64,000 nucleotides of DNA, taken from the NCBI RefSeq assembly GCF_000024225.1, contig NC_013203.1, positions 930,001 to 994,000 on the forward strand, given 5' to 3'. Of this stretch, positions 50,849 through 59,168 are shown one piece after another (the stretch's first letter is position 1; every line of letters starts with the position of its first letter). The notes beneath the pieces were generated by a model. It saw only the letters and a list, made by a program, of their open reading frames with translations. It was not told the DNA's origin and ran no database searches. The DNA comes from Lancefieldella parvula DSM 20469. Lineage in GTDB: Bacteria > Actinomycetota > Coriobacteriia > Coriobacteriales > Atopobiaceae. The position numbers and the translations under genes are program-made.

Positions 50849-52888
50849 ATGGCCGAAAGCTACGACATGAACAACCGCCCACATTTTCCTAAACGCGCTG
50901 TCATTACTGGTGGTATGCCCTACGGCAATAAGAATCTCCACTTTGGACATATTGCGGGCGTCTTTGTCCCAGCGGATTTCTTTGCTCGTTTCTTAAGAGA
51001 TCGAATTGGCCAGAAAAACGTACTATTTATCTCGGGAACTGATTGCTATGGCTCTCCTATTGCAGAGGGCTATCGCAAAAAAGTTGAAGATGAAGGCTAT
51101 GAAGGAACTATTCTCGATTACGTTAATCAAAACCATAACCTGCAAAAAAGCGCTCTTAACGCCTATAACATCTCTCTTGATTTCTATGGCGGTTCCGCGC
51201 TAGAGCCAGCTGCAAAAATTCACGAAGAAATGGCAGATAGTATTATGCACCGCCTCTATGAGCGCGGTAAACTCTCTAAGCTCTCTACCAAACAGTTCTA
51301 TGATACCGAGGCTCAGACGTTCTTAAACGGCCGTCAGGTCAATGGACGCTGCCCTATTAAAGGATGCAAGTCAGAAAAAGCTTACGCCGAAGAATGTGAT
51401 CTGGGCCATCAATTCAATCCAGAGGAGCTTATTGCTCCTGTTTCGCAACTCACTGGCACTACACCAGAGCTTCGTCCTGCACCAAGCTGGTATTTTGACC
51501 TGCCACAATACAAAGAGTTCTTAAACAATCTTGTAGAGAAGTGGAAGACCAATCCACAAATTCGCTCAGTTATTACTTCAACCGTTCAAGAAACTTTGAC
51601 CGAGCCCATTATCTATATCCAAAACTCCTACCGCCAAGACTTCAATGGCGTTACTTCTTCCCTTCCCGCTCATAGTGTTATTGAGCCAGAAGGCAATGCG
51701 TCTTCCTTCTCAGTTGTCTTTAAAAATTGGCAAGACAGAGATGAGGCTCGCGAGAAACTCAAAGAGGCTGGAATTCGCTTTAGAACAAGCAAGACGCTTC
51801 TGCCTTACCGTATGACTGGCAACATTTCTTGGGGCCTCAAGTCTCCAGACATTGAAGATCTAAAAGACCTTACCATCTGGGTTTGGACAGAGTCTCTCTG
51901 GGCTCCTATCACATTCACTCGTGCTGCTCTATCTGAAGACGCAAGTAATGGTGGCAGCCGCTACTCTTCTGACGAGTGGCGTGATTGGTGGTGCAGCGAT
52001 GATGCAGCTGTCTATCAGTTTATTGGTCAGGACAACATCTTCTTCTACTGCATTGTCCAGAACCCACTGTGGGATGCACTTGATTGGGGTCTCATCACCG
52101 ATACTCCAGTTGCTAACTACCATATTCTCTTTATGAATAAGAAGGCTTCCAGCTCTGGTGCTATCAAACCTCCAATGGCTGAGGAACTTCTTGAGTTCTA
52201 CACTCCAGAACAGCTCCGTGCTCACTGGCTCTCTCTTGGCCTTGATCAGCGTGCCGTGTCCTTCTCGCCAAAGGCTTTTGATACCTCTGTATCCAGAAAG
52301 GGAAAAGATGGTGAACCAGATCTTCTTGTAAAAGATGACCCTCGCGTTGTTGATCCAGCGCTGAAAGAGTCTGCATTCCTCACTAACATTTTTAACCGTA
52401 TGGCTCGTAGCTGCCTTTATGGTGCAGCTAATGCTTGTGGTGGTCACCTGCCTGTCAGCGAGCCACACCAGGAAGTTATCGACGCTTCTCAAGAGGTACT
52501 TCTAAAGTACGAGCAGCTTGCATACAGCTTTGACGCGCACTCTGCACTTGCTGCAGTTGACGAGTATGCGCGCACAGAAAACAAGCGTTGGAGCGAGGCT
52601 TCCAAGGCTGCTCAAGGCAATGATGCGGCTTACGACCAGGCACTTGCCGATGCGTTTTATGGGCTCAAGACCATCACACTGCTCATGCACCCAGCTGTTC
52701 CAGAAGGCTGCGAGCGCATTGCAGATGCGCTTAACTTCTCACATGAGGAGTTCTTCTCCTGGGAGAACGCTTTTATGGGTCCAAAAGAACTTGCAGCAAA
52801 GCTTGGTCAGAGCGCAGAGGAGCACCAGCTTGAAGAGCTTCCACCTCGCTTTGACTTCTTCAAAGCACATCCCAGCCAGAAAAACTAA
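50849..52888 (+). CDS. Methionyl-tRNA-synthetase-like class I synthetase with altered KMSKS
   Basis: A 679-residue protein clearly built like MetRS: ITGGMPYGNKNLHFGHIAG (HFGH at 31-34), FISGTDCYGSPIAEGY, a knuckle with Cys (CPIKGCKSEKAYAEECDLGH), TIWVWTESLWAPITF, and YQFIGQDNIFFYCIVQNPLW. Where KMSKS should be, MNKKASSSG stands (about 429-437), which loses the usual second lysine. An insertion of about 90 residues separates the knuckle/catalytic core parts. It may be the only MetRS or a paralogue with another role; the window does not tell. GAGG precedes the ATG. I therefore give no gene symbol. Confidence 0.85.
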   Translation: MAESYDMNNRPHFPKRAVITGGMPYGNKNLHFGHIAGVFVPADFFARFLRDRIGQKNVLFISGTDCYGSPIAEGYRKKVEDEGYEGTILDYVNQNHNLQKSALNAYNISLDFYGGSALEPAAKIHEEMADSIMHRLYERGKLSKLSTKQFYDTEAQTFLNGRQVNGRCPIKGCKSEKAYAEECDLGHQFNPEELIAPVSQLTGTTPELRPAPSWYFDLPQYKEFLNNLVEKWKTNPQIRSVITSTVQETLTEPIIYIQNSYRQDFNGVTSSLPAHSVIEPEGNASSFSVVFKNWQDRDEAREKLKEAGIRFRTSKTLLPYRMTGNISWGLKSPDIEDLKDLTIWVWTESLWAPITFTRAALSEDASNGGSRYSSDEWRDWWCSDDAAVYQFIGQDNIFFYCIVQNPLWDALDWGLITDTPVANYHILFMNKKASSSGAIKPPMAEELLEFYTPEQLRAHWLSLGLDQRAVSFSPKAFDTSVSRKGKDGEPDLLVKDDPRVVDPALKESAFLTNIFNRMARSCLYGAANACGGHLPVSEPHQEVIDASQEVLLKYEQLAYSFDAHSALAAVDEYARTENKRWSEASKAAQGNDAAYDQALADAFYGLKTITLLMHPAVPEGCERIADALNFSHEEFFSWENAFMGPKELAAKLGQSAEEHQLEELPPRFDFFKAHPSQKN

Positions 52889-52909
52889 AACGCGCAGCTA
52901 GGAGCATAC

Positions 52910-53806
52910 GTGGTCGAGTTTCCACCCGTCTATCGTCCAAAACCATATAGCAAGCCAACAGCACACCTGAAGAGCCATCTTCAGGTGTTGCTTGATGATG
53001 GCGCAGAAATTGCAACATTTGTGTATACTCCCAACACCTCTACTAACGAGAAACCCTGTAAAAACCTCACTTCAACTAAGGACTATTTAGCGTCTATTAC
53101 CGACGACACATTTTCTACTCCCATTGTTTTTCTTCACGGAAACGGTGAAGAGCATGGAATCTTTGGCTCCATCATTGATGAGGTATGCAACCGTGGCTAT
53201 ACCGCTATTGGTATTGACTCAAGAGATCAAGGTCAGAGCACACGTGGCACAGCTGCCTTTACCTACGAGCAGATGGCAGAAGATGCATACGTTGTCCTAA
53301 AACAACTTGGTATTACCTCCGCTCATGTTGTGGGCTTTTCTGATGGAGCCATCCTTGGTCTACTTTTGGCGCGTGACTATCCAGACATTGTTGCTTCACT
53401 GGTTTCCATTGGAGCAAATCTTGAACCTGATACGTTGGGTGATATGACCTGGTTGTATGAAAGTATTGAGGGTAATAAGCGCTGGGCGGCTGAAGGCTGG
53501 GAAGGTGCTGTTCTAGAAGATGGCTATCCTGTTCCCTCACCTGCTGAAGCAGCTCGTATTGCAGAGCATCTTGAGCTTATGGTAGACAATCCTCATATTG
53601 ACCCTGCAACCCTTAAACATATCTCTGTTCCTGTTGTTGTTATGGCGGGTGAATACGATGAAATTTATCCAGAGGAAACTCGCCGCATTGCTGAGGCAAT
53701 TCCCACGGCACGTCTTCTCTTTATTCCAGGATGCCCTCACAATGTTCCAAAAGTGTCTCCATGCGCAGTAGTACGAAGAATTTTTGCAAATCTTTCCTAC
53801 TTTTAA
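52910..53806 (+). CDS. Alpha/beta hydrolase
   Basis: A 298-residue hydrolase. PIVFLHGNGEEHGIFG is the oxyanion region, VVGFSDGAILGLLLA the nucleophile elbow with Ser144, GEYDEIYPEETRRIAEAI the acidic residue, and FIPGCPHNVPKVSP the catalytic His. No signal peptide, so cytosolic. Substrate unknown. The start is GTG, with TAGGAG five bases upstream, 21 bases after the MetRS-like stop, so the two are co-transcribed. Confidence 0.88.
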   Translation: MVEFPPVYRPKPYSKPTAHLKSHLQVLLDDGAEIATFVYTPNTSTNEKPCKNLTSTKDYLASITDDTFSTPIVFLHGNGEEHGIFGSIIDEVCNRGYTAIGIDSRDQGQSTRGTAAFTYEQMAEDAYVVLKQLGITSAHVVGFSDGAILGLLLARDYPDIVASLVSIGANLEPDTLGDMTWLYESIEGNKRWAAEGWEGAVLEDGYPVPSPAEAARIAEHLELMVDNPHIDPATLKHISVPVVVMAGEYDEIYPEETRRIAEAIPTARLLFIPGCPHNVPKVSPCAVVRRIFANLSYF

Positions 53807-53864
53807 ACAAAGGGCTAGTATTCTAACTAATCTACCTGCTTTTATTTCAAAAAAATAAAACTTC

Positions 53865-53913
53865 GGTACTTAATTGTTAAGTACCTTGCTATCTCAAAAT
53901 TTTTGAGTAAAAT
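53865..53913 (+). promoter_or_regulatory. Promoter and paired palindromes of the marR-ABC operon
   Basis: A 21-bp perfect palindrome GGTACTTAATTGTTAAGTACC (53865-53885, one mismatch-free dyad with a three-base centre) abuts the -35 TTGCTA. A second palindrome CTCAAAATTTTTGAG-type (53893-53907) fills the 16-base spacer before the -10 TAAAAT (53908-53913). Both are well placed as operators for the MarR protein encoded 37 bases downstream. Confidence 0.65.
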
Positions 53914-53949
53914 ACCTAACAAGAATTATTTCTGTTATGGGAGGTATTC

Positions 53950-54414
53950 ATGCATCAAGCGCCTACCTCACCTACTCAAGAGATGCGTATTATTCGCAAT
54001 CTTGGCCATCTAGGTCATTACCTTTACATCACGCGCGGATGTCGTGGCGGTCAGCAATTTATTTTGACCGTGCTCTATCGTAATGGGAATATGACACAAA
54101 AAGATCTTCTCGCCAAGACAAAAAATACATCCGCATCACTTTCAGAAATGGTGAGCAAACTTGAAGCAAAGGGTCTTATTGAACGAACACGTGTTGATAA
54201 AGACCGCAGACAGACGCTTCTTTCATTAACGCAAGAAGGTCGTAAACAAGCTCAAGAGGTTCAAGAATCCATTGGATCATTTGAAACACAAGCCTTATCT
54301 ATTCTTTCAGATAAAGAAAAAACTGTTCTTTGCGGATATCTAGATAGATTAGTTGAACATTGGGACACATTTAACAAAGACGAGAAGGGAGAAACAACAT
54401 GCCAGAAGAAGTAA
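53950..54414 (+). CDS. MarR-family transcriptional regulator
   Basis: A 154-residue winged-helix repressor. MTQKDLLAKTKNTSASLSEM is the recognition HTH, and LIERTRVDKDRRQTLLSLT is the wing with its conserved DxRxxxLxLT. It should dimerise and bind the palindromes just upstream, releasing them on an unknown ligand, probably a substrate of the exporter. GGGAGG precedes the ATG. It overlaps the first ABC gene by 16 bases. Confidence 0.92.
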   Translation: MHQAPTSPTQEMRIIRNLGHLGHYLYITRGCRGGQQFILTVLYRNGNMTQKDLLAKTKNTSASLSEMVSKLEAKGLIERTRVDKDRRQTLLSLTQEGRKQAQEVQESIGSFETQALSILSDKEKTVLCGYLDRLVEHWDTFNKDEKGETTCQKK

Positions 54415-56300
54415 CTTCAACCGAAGAACTCGAAGACATGGTTGAATCAACCGAAGCAGATACTGCTTTGATCCCCTCAACATTGACCGGTATTGTTGAC
54501 GTAAATAATTTTTCTTTTAAAGAAATTGCTACTGTTCTTTCAAAGAGCATTGGTGAGTTTAAGAAAGACACTATCCTCACACCAGTCTTTGTTATGGCAG
54601 AGACCATCTTAGAGGTCCTTATTCCCTTTAGAACGGCAGCTCTCGTTGATACTCTTCGAGCTGGTGCAGATCTCAACGCCATTCTCCAGTCGGGACTCAT
54701 TCTTACCGCTATGGCAATGTTGTCGCTGCTATTTGGAACGCTTTCTGGCATCTCTGTTGCTAAGGCATCTACTGGATTTGCGCGCAACCTTCGCCGTGAT
54801 ATGTTCCGTAACATTCAAAAGTTCTCGTTTACCACTATTGACGCATTCTCTTCATCATCTTTAGTAACACGTCTTACTACGGATATCTCTAACGTACAGA
54901 TGGCATTTATGATGCTCATTCGCATGGCTGTACGTGCACCCTTTATGTTTATTTCAGCCTTTATCGCAGGATTTATAATGGGTGGTTGGCTTGCAATTAT
55001 TTTTGTTGCAGTCATGCCTCTTTTGGGAATTGGTCTTTACCTCATTATTTCTAGGGTCATTCCTATCTTTAAGAAAGTCTTTAAAAAGTACGATGCGCTC
55101 AACGAATCCGCTGAAGAAAACCTTGCTGGCATCCGCGTTGTTAAGTCGTTTGTAAATGAAAATTTTGAACGTCAAAAATTTAATAAAGCTTCAGAAGAAT
55201 TACGCGAAGACTTTACTTCAGCAGAAAGACTTATAGCTCTAAACTCCCCTTTTATGAACTTCACCATTTACGTACTGTTTGTTTTTATTCTTTACTTTGG
55301 CCCTTACCTTATTGTCTCTTCTCAGGGAACTGCCTTTAGTGTTGGCCAGCTTTCTTCCCTTATTACCTATGGCTTTATGATGCTTATGGCACTTATGATG
55401 CTTTCCTTTGTCTTTGCCATGATTATCATCGCAGAGGAAGGTGCTCGCCGTATCTGTGAGGTACTACTTGCAACTTCTACCATTAACAACCCAGAAAATC
55501 CTATAACCAAGGTTACTGACGGCTCCATTGATTTTAAGAACGTTGGATTCTCTTATTCTGGACCAGGGGGTCGAGAAGCCCTGTCTGACGTTAACCTTCA
55601 CATTAACTCTGGTGAGGTCATTGGCATCATCGGTGGTACTGGCTCTGCTAAGTCCACATTGGTACAACTTATTCCTCGTCTATACGACGTAACTGCTGGC
55701 AGTGTTTCTGTTGGTGGACATGATGTCAGAGACTATGACATTGATACCCTTCGTAGCGCTGTTGCTATGGTTCTTCAAAAGAACGTGCTCTTTAGTGGCA
55801 CCATTAAAGAAAATCTTCTCTGGGGTAATCCTAACGCTACCGATGAAGAAATTCTTGAAGCGGCCCGTCTTGCTCAAGCAGATAGCTTTGTTCAAACCTT
55901 TCCTGATAAATATGAGACTCATATTGAGCAGGGTGGCAACAATGTTTCTGGTGGTCAAAAACAGCGTCTCTGCATTGCACGCGCACTTCTTAAACGTCCA
56001 AAAGTACTTATTCTTGATGACTCTACCAGCGCTGTCGATACAAAGACTGATTCTTTAATTCGCACTGGCCTCAAAGATTATCTGCCTGATACCACCAAGA
56101 TTATCATTGCTCAACGTACATCCAGTATTGAAGAGTCTGACAAGATTATTGTTCTGGATAACGGCCGCATTAACGCTATTGGTACGCATGAAGAGCTCTT
56201 GAAAGATAACCCAATCTATCGCGAAGTATACTTCTCGCAGAACAAACAAAGTGTTGATGAAAACCAGTCCCAGGAAGGCGAGGTGACTTCTCATGAGTAA
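54399..56300 (+). CDS. ABC exporter subunit with degenerate ATP site
   Basis: A 633-residue half-transporter with six membrane helices (about 65-360) and a C-terminal ATPase domain. The Walker A is GGTGSAKST (412-420), with Ala for the last Gly. The signature is VSGGQ. Walker B is LILDDS with Asp541 where the catalytic Glu normally stands. This is the expected noncanonical half of a heterodimeric exporter such as BmrCD or TM287/288. GGGAG precedes the ATG, which lies inside marR. It overlaps the second ABC gene by eight bases. Likely a multidrug or lipid-like substrate exporter; the substrate is unknown. Confidence 0.93.
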   Translation: MPEEVTSTEELEDMVESTEADTALIPSTLTGIVDVNNFSFKEIATVLSKSIGEFKKDTILTPVFVMAETILEVLIPFRTAALVDTLRAGADLNAILQSGLILTAMAMLSLLFGTLSGISVAKASTGFARNLRRDMFRNIQKFSFTTIDAFSSSSLVTRLTTDISNVQMAFMMLIRMAVRAPFMFISAFIAGFIMGGWLAIIFVAVMPLLGIGLYLIISRVIPIFKKVFKKYDALNESAEENLAGIRVVKSFVNENFERQKFNKASEELREDFTSAERLIALNSPFMNFTIYVLFVFILYFGPYLIVSSQGTAFSVGQLSSLITYGFMMLMALMMLSFVFAMIIIAEEGARRICEVLLATSTINNPENPITKVTDGSIDFKNVGFSYSGPGGREALSDVNLHINSGEVIGIIGGTGSAKSTLVQLIPRLYDVTAGSVSVGGHDVRDYDIDTLRSAVAMVLQKNVLFSGTIKENLLWGNPNATDEEILEAARLAQADSFVQTFPDKYETHIEQGGNNVSGGQKQRLCIARALLKRPKVLILDDSTSAVDTKTDSLIRTGLKDYLPDTTKIIIAQRTSSIEESDKIIVLDNGRINAIGTHEELLKDNPIYREVYFSQNKQSVDENQSQEGEVTSHE

Positions 56301-58209
56301 GGAAGTAGAAACAAATTACGCAAGGCCAAAGCTTCCCGTGGGAAAAATTCTTACCCGTACCATTAAAATGCTCTGGGAGTTCTACCCTGTCCTTCTCCCT
56401 ATAGCACTTCTTGGTGCTGTTATTCAAGCAATTATGCAGTCACTTCCAAGTGTTTTCTTAGAGCGAATTCTCTCCATCATTTCTAACTTTATTGATACCG
56501 GTGACTGGAGTTCTGCAGAAGGCCTGGTCTTCCAGAACGTTGCACTTCTCGCCACCTTCTATGTCATTGGACTTCTTGCAAACATCATCTCTACCCAGGG
56601 TATGGCTATTATCACCCAAGGAGCACTGCAAAAATGGCGCTCAAAGATGTTCTCGCACATGCAAGATTTGCCAATTAGGTATTTTGATACACATCTCAAC
56701 GGCGACATCATGAGCTATTACACTAACGATATTGATGCCATGCGCCAGATGATTGGCACCAGTCTTCCAAACCTCCTCTTTACCTTTGTGGTAATAATCG
56801 CAGTAGTGTTTATCATGTTCTACTACAGCGCACTTATGGCTCTGGTTGTTCTGTTTAGTGTCTCTCTAATGGCTCTTACTACCAAAAACCTTGGTGGTAA
56901 GTCAGCTAAGAACTTTGTTAAAACTCAAAAAACCACAGCAGACGTTGAGGGTCATATTCAGGAAATGATGAATGGCGAGAAGGTCGTTAAGGTCTTTAGC
57001 CACGAAGCAGAAACCATTGAATCCTTTGATAAGATTAACGACGATCTGATGATTGTTGCAAGGAACGCGAATCTCTATGCAAACACGCTTATGCCTATCC
57101 TCAACAACTTAGGCAACATCATGTACGTTATAGTTGCTATTGTTTCTGGTGTGTTTATTGCTTTAAATATTCAGAACGTCTCTTTGTCCGGACTTCCTTT
57201 CACCATTGCAGTAGCTGTCCCCTTCCTCAATATGACACGTCAGTTCTCTGCGCAAATTAACCAGATTTCTGGTCAGATTAACTCCGTTGTCATGGGTGTT
57301 GCTGGTGCTAATCGTATCTTTGAACTGCTCGATGAGCCTGCTGAAACTGATAAAGGTTACGTTACCTTAGTCAACTCAGAAACAATTGACGGACAGATAC
57401 AGGAAGCCGAGTACCGTACCGGCTACTGGGCTTGGAAGTATCCGCATAGCGATGGCACGGTTACTTACACTCCAATCAAAGGTGATGTGCGTCTCTTTGA
57501 TGTTGATTTTGGCTACGAGCCAGGAAACACCGTGTTACATGATATTTCTCTTTATGCAAAACCTGGTCAGAAGGTTGCTTTTGTTGGTGCAACAGGTGCA
57601 GGTAAAACAACCATTACTAATCTTCTTAACCGTTTCTACGACATTGAAGACGGTAAAATTCGTTACGATGGCATCAACATCAATAAAATTAAAAAGAGCT
57701 CTCTCCGCCGCGCTCTTGGCATTGTTCTTCAAGACGTCAATCTCTTTACAGGTACTGTTTTAGATAACATTCGCTACGGCCGCCTTGACGCCACTGACGA
57801 AGACTGCGTAAAGGCTGCAAAGCTTGCCGGAGCTGATGACTTTATCAAGCGTCTACCAAACGGCTATCACACTATACTCAAGGATAACGGTAGCGCACTT
57901 TCCCAGGGACAACGCCAGCTCATTTCCATTGCCCGTGCAGCAGTTGCAGATCCACCAGTCATGATCTTGGACGAGGCTACCTCCAGTATTGATACACGTA
58001 CTGAAGCTATTGTTCAGCGTGGTATGGATGCTCTTATGTACGACCGCACCACCTTTGTTATTGCCCACCGTCTCTCTACAGTTAGAAACGCAGATGTTAT
58101 TGTCGTTCTTGACCACGGTCGCATTATTGAGCGTGGTACACACGACGAACTTCTCACCAAGAGAGGAACGTACTACCAGCTCTACACTGGAGCCTTTGAG
58201 CTCGAGTAA
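56293..58209 (+). CDS. ABC exporter subunit with canonical catalytic Glu
   Basis: A 638-residue half-transporter, partner of the preceding gene. Six membrane helices, then an ATPase domain with GATGAGKTT (432-440), signature LSQGQ (536-540) and Walker B MILDEATSS with Glu561. The LSQGQ signature faces the degenerate Walker site of the partner, and the partner's VSGGQ faces this intact site. That gives one active and one degenerate ATP site. An insertion of about 40 residues (GQIQEAEYRTGYWAWKYPHS) precedes the ATPase domain, as in this subfamily. Confidence 0.94.
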   Translation: MSKEVETNYARPKLPVGKILTRTIKMLWEFYPVLLPIALLGAVIQAIMQSLPSVFLERILSIISNFIDTGDWSSAEGLVFQNVALLATFYVIGLLANIISTQGMAIITQGALQKWRSKMFSHMQDLPIRYFDTHLNGDIMSYYTNDIDAMRQMIGTSLPNLLFTFVVIIAVVFIMFYYSALMALVVLFSVSLMALTTKNLGGKSAKNFVKTQKTTADVEGHIQEMMNGEKVVKVFSHEAETIESFDKINDDLMIVARNANLYANTLMPILNNLGNIMYVIVAIVSGVFIALNIQNVSLSGLPFTIAVAVPFLNMTRQFSAQINQISGQINSVVMGVAGANRIFELLDEPAETDKGYVTLVNSETIDGQIQEAEYRTGYWAWKYPHSDGTVTYTPIKGDVRLFDVDFGYEPGNTVLHDISLYAKPGQKVAFVGATGAGKTTITNLLNRFYDIEDGKIRYDGININKIKKSSLRRALGIVLQDVNLFTGTVLDNIRYGRLDATDEDCVKAAKLAGADDFIKRLPNGYHTILKDNGSALSQGQRQLISIARAAVADPPVMILDEATSSIDTRTEAIVQRGMDALMYDRTTFVIAHRLSTVRNADVIVVLDHGRIIERGTHDELLTKRGTYYQLYTGAFELE

Positions 58210-58227
58210 TATTTGGTCCATGTAACG

Positions 58228-58266
58228 CAAAACGCCTTGTCATCTTAGTGGCAAGGCGTTTTTTGT
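58228..58266. terminator. Bidirectional intrinsic terminator
   Basis: AACGCCTTG pairs with CAAGGCGTT and six T follow. It closes the exporter operon, and the complement ends in TTTTGCG for the convergent HAD gene. Confidence 0.85.
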
Positions 58267-58283
58267 GCACATATAACAAATTC

Positions 58284-59033
58284 TTAAGCGAGAAGAACGT
58301 GGTGTAGATCTTCTACCGTATCTACAATTGCAACCGCACCCGCATCAATAAGCTCCTGTCTATTGGTGGTTTTTCCATACAACACACCAATACACGGAAT
58401 CTGATTTGGAAATGCAGCTTCCATATCAAAACAGCGATCCCCTACCATTACGCTTTCAGAAGCATCAAAGCCAAGCTGGCGCATGACGTGAGCAATGGCA
58501 GTGATTTTATCAGTTGCAGCCTCATCTATTCTTCCTGCATAAGCATCAAGAACACCAATAAGATTGTTGTCCTTAAGACCTATCTCAAGCATAGGCAAAT
58601 TTTTTGAGCTTGCTACAGCAACCTTTTTGCCAGCTGCATGAAGATCGTCAATGAGGCTCCTCATACCCTCAAAGAGAGGCCATCTTCCCGTAGTCACATA
58701 GAGCTCTCGGTAACGCTTAGTGACCGCAACGGCGTCCTCATGGCTCAGACCAAAAACCAGTTCATAAGCATAAGGAAAGGGTGGTCCTACAAGCTTTTTG
58801 AGATCTGATTCTATAAAGTCTGTATGACCACAATCAGTCATTGCCATCTTTGCCGTAGAAACAATGGTGGGCAATGTGTCTGCCATGGTTCCGTCGAAGT
58901 CAAAAATAATAAGCGAGCGATTCTGCAAATCTGAAACTACATCAGAAGTTACCAGTGATTTGTTTGTTGCAGTTACGTTTTGCATTACTGTCATGTTAAT
59001 CCAATCATCTACGTATGTGAGTATACCGTTCAT
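58284..59033 (-). CDS. HAD-family phosphatase (phosphoglycolate-phosphatase-like)
   Basis: A 249-residue protein. IIFDFDGTMADTLPTIV holds the two catalytic Asp, VAVASSKNLPMLE motif II, DKITAIAHVM the Lys, and VMVGDRCFDMEAA motif IV. Length and cap fit the Gph/PpaX group, with an unknown natural substrate. The start is unsure: ATG at 59033, 58994 or 58985, none with a strong ribosome-binding site. A TATACT just downstream of 59033 would favour the shorter forms. Confidence 0.88.
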   Translation of the reverse strand: MNGILTYVDDWINMTVMQNVTATNKSLVTSDVVSDLQNRSLIIFDFDGTMADTLPTIVSTAKMAMTDCGHTDFIESDLKKLVGPPFPYAYELVFGLSHEDAVAVTKRYRELYVTTGRWPLFEGMRSLIDDLHAAGKKVAVASSKNLPMLEIGLKDNNLIGVLDAYAGRIDEAATDKITAIAHVMRQLGFDASESVMVGDRCFDMEAAFPNQIPCIGVLYGKTTNRQELIDAGAVAIVDTVEDLHHVLLA

Positions 59034-59120
59034 GACGCAAAACTAACCAGTCAATGACATTTTCTTCTCGCCCGCCGAATTAACTATTGACAGCTGAAAT
59101 GTTATACACCAGCAAAGGTA

Positions 59121-59134
59121 TATAGTTAACTATA
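59121..59134. promoter_or_regulatory. 14-bp palindrome upstream of the 59169 gene
   Basis: TATAGTTAACTATA is a perfect palindrome 34 bases before the start codon. A related half (TTAACTAT) lies about 35 bases upstream next to a TTGACA. It could be an operator overlapping the -10. Confidence 0.45.
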
Positions 59135-59168
59135 GATGAATCAATATGCCTAACCTGGGAGGTGTATG

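Noticed and set aside
51929-52492. Minus-strand ORF of 187 codons
   Set aside because: Antisense to the MetRS-like gene, no start signals or family features.
53865-53885. Palindrome as terminator of the hydrolase gene
   Set aside because: No T run follows on the plus strand, and its position at the -35 of marR fits an operator better.
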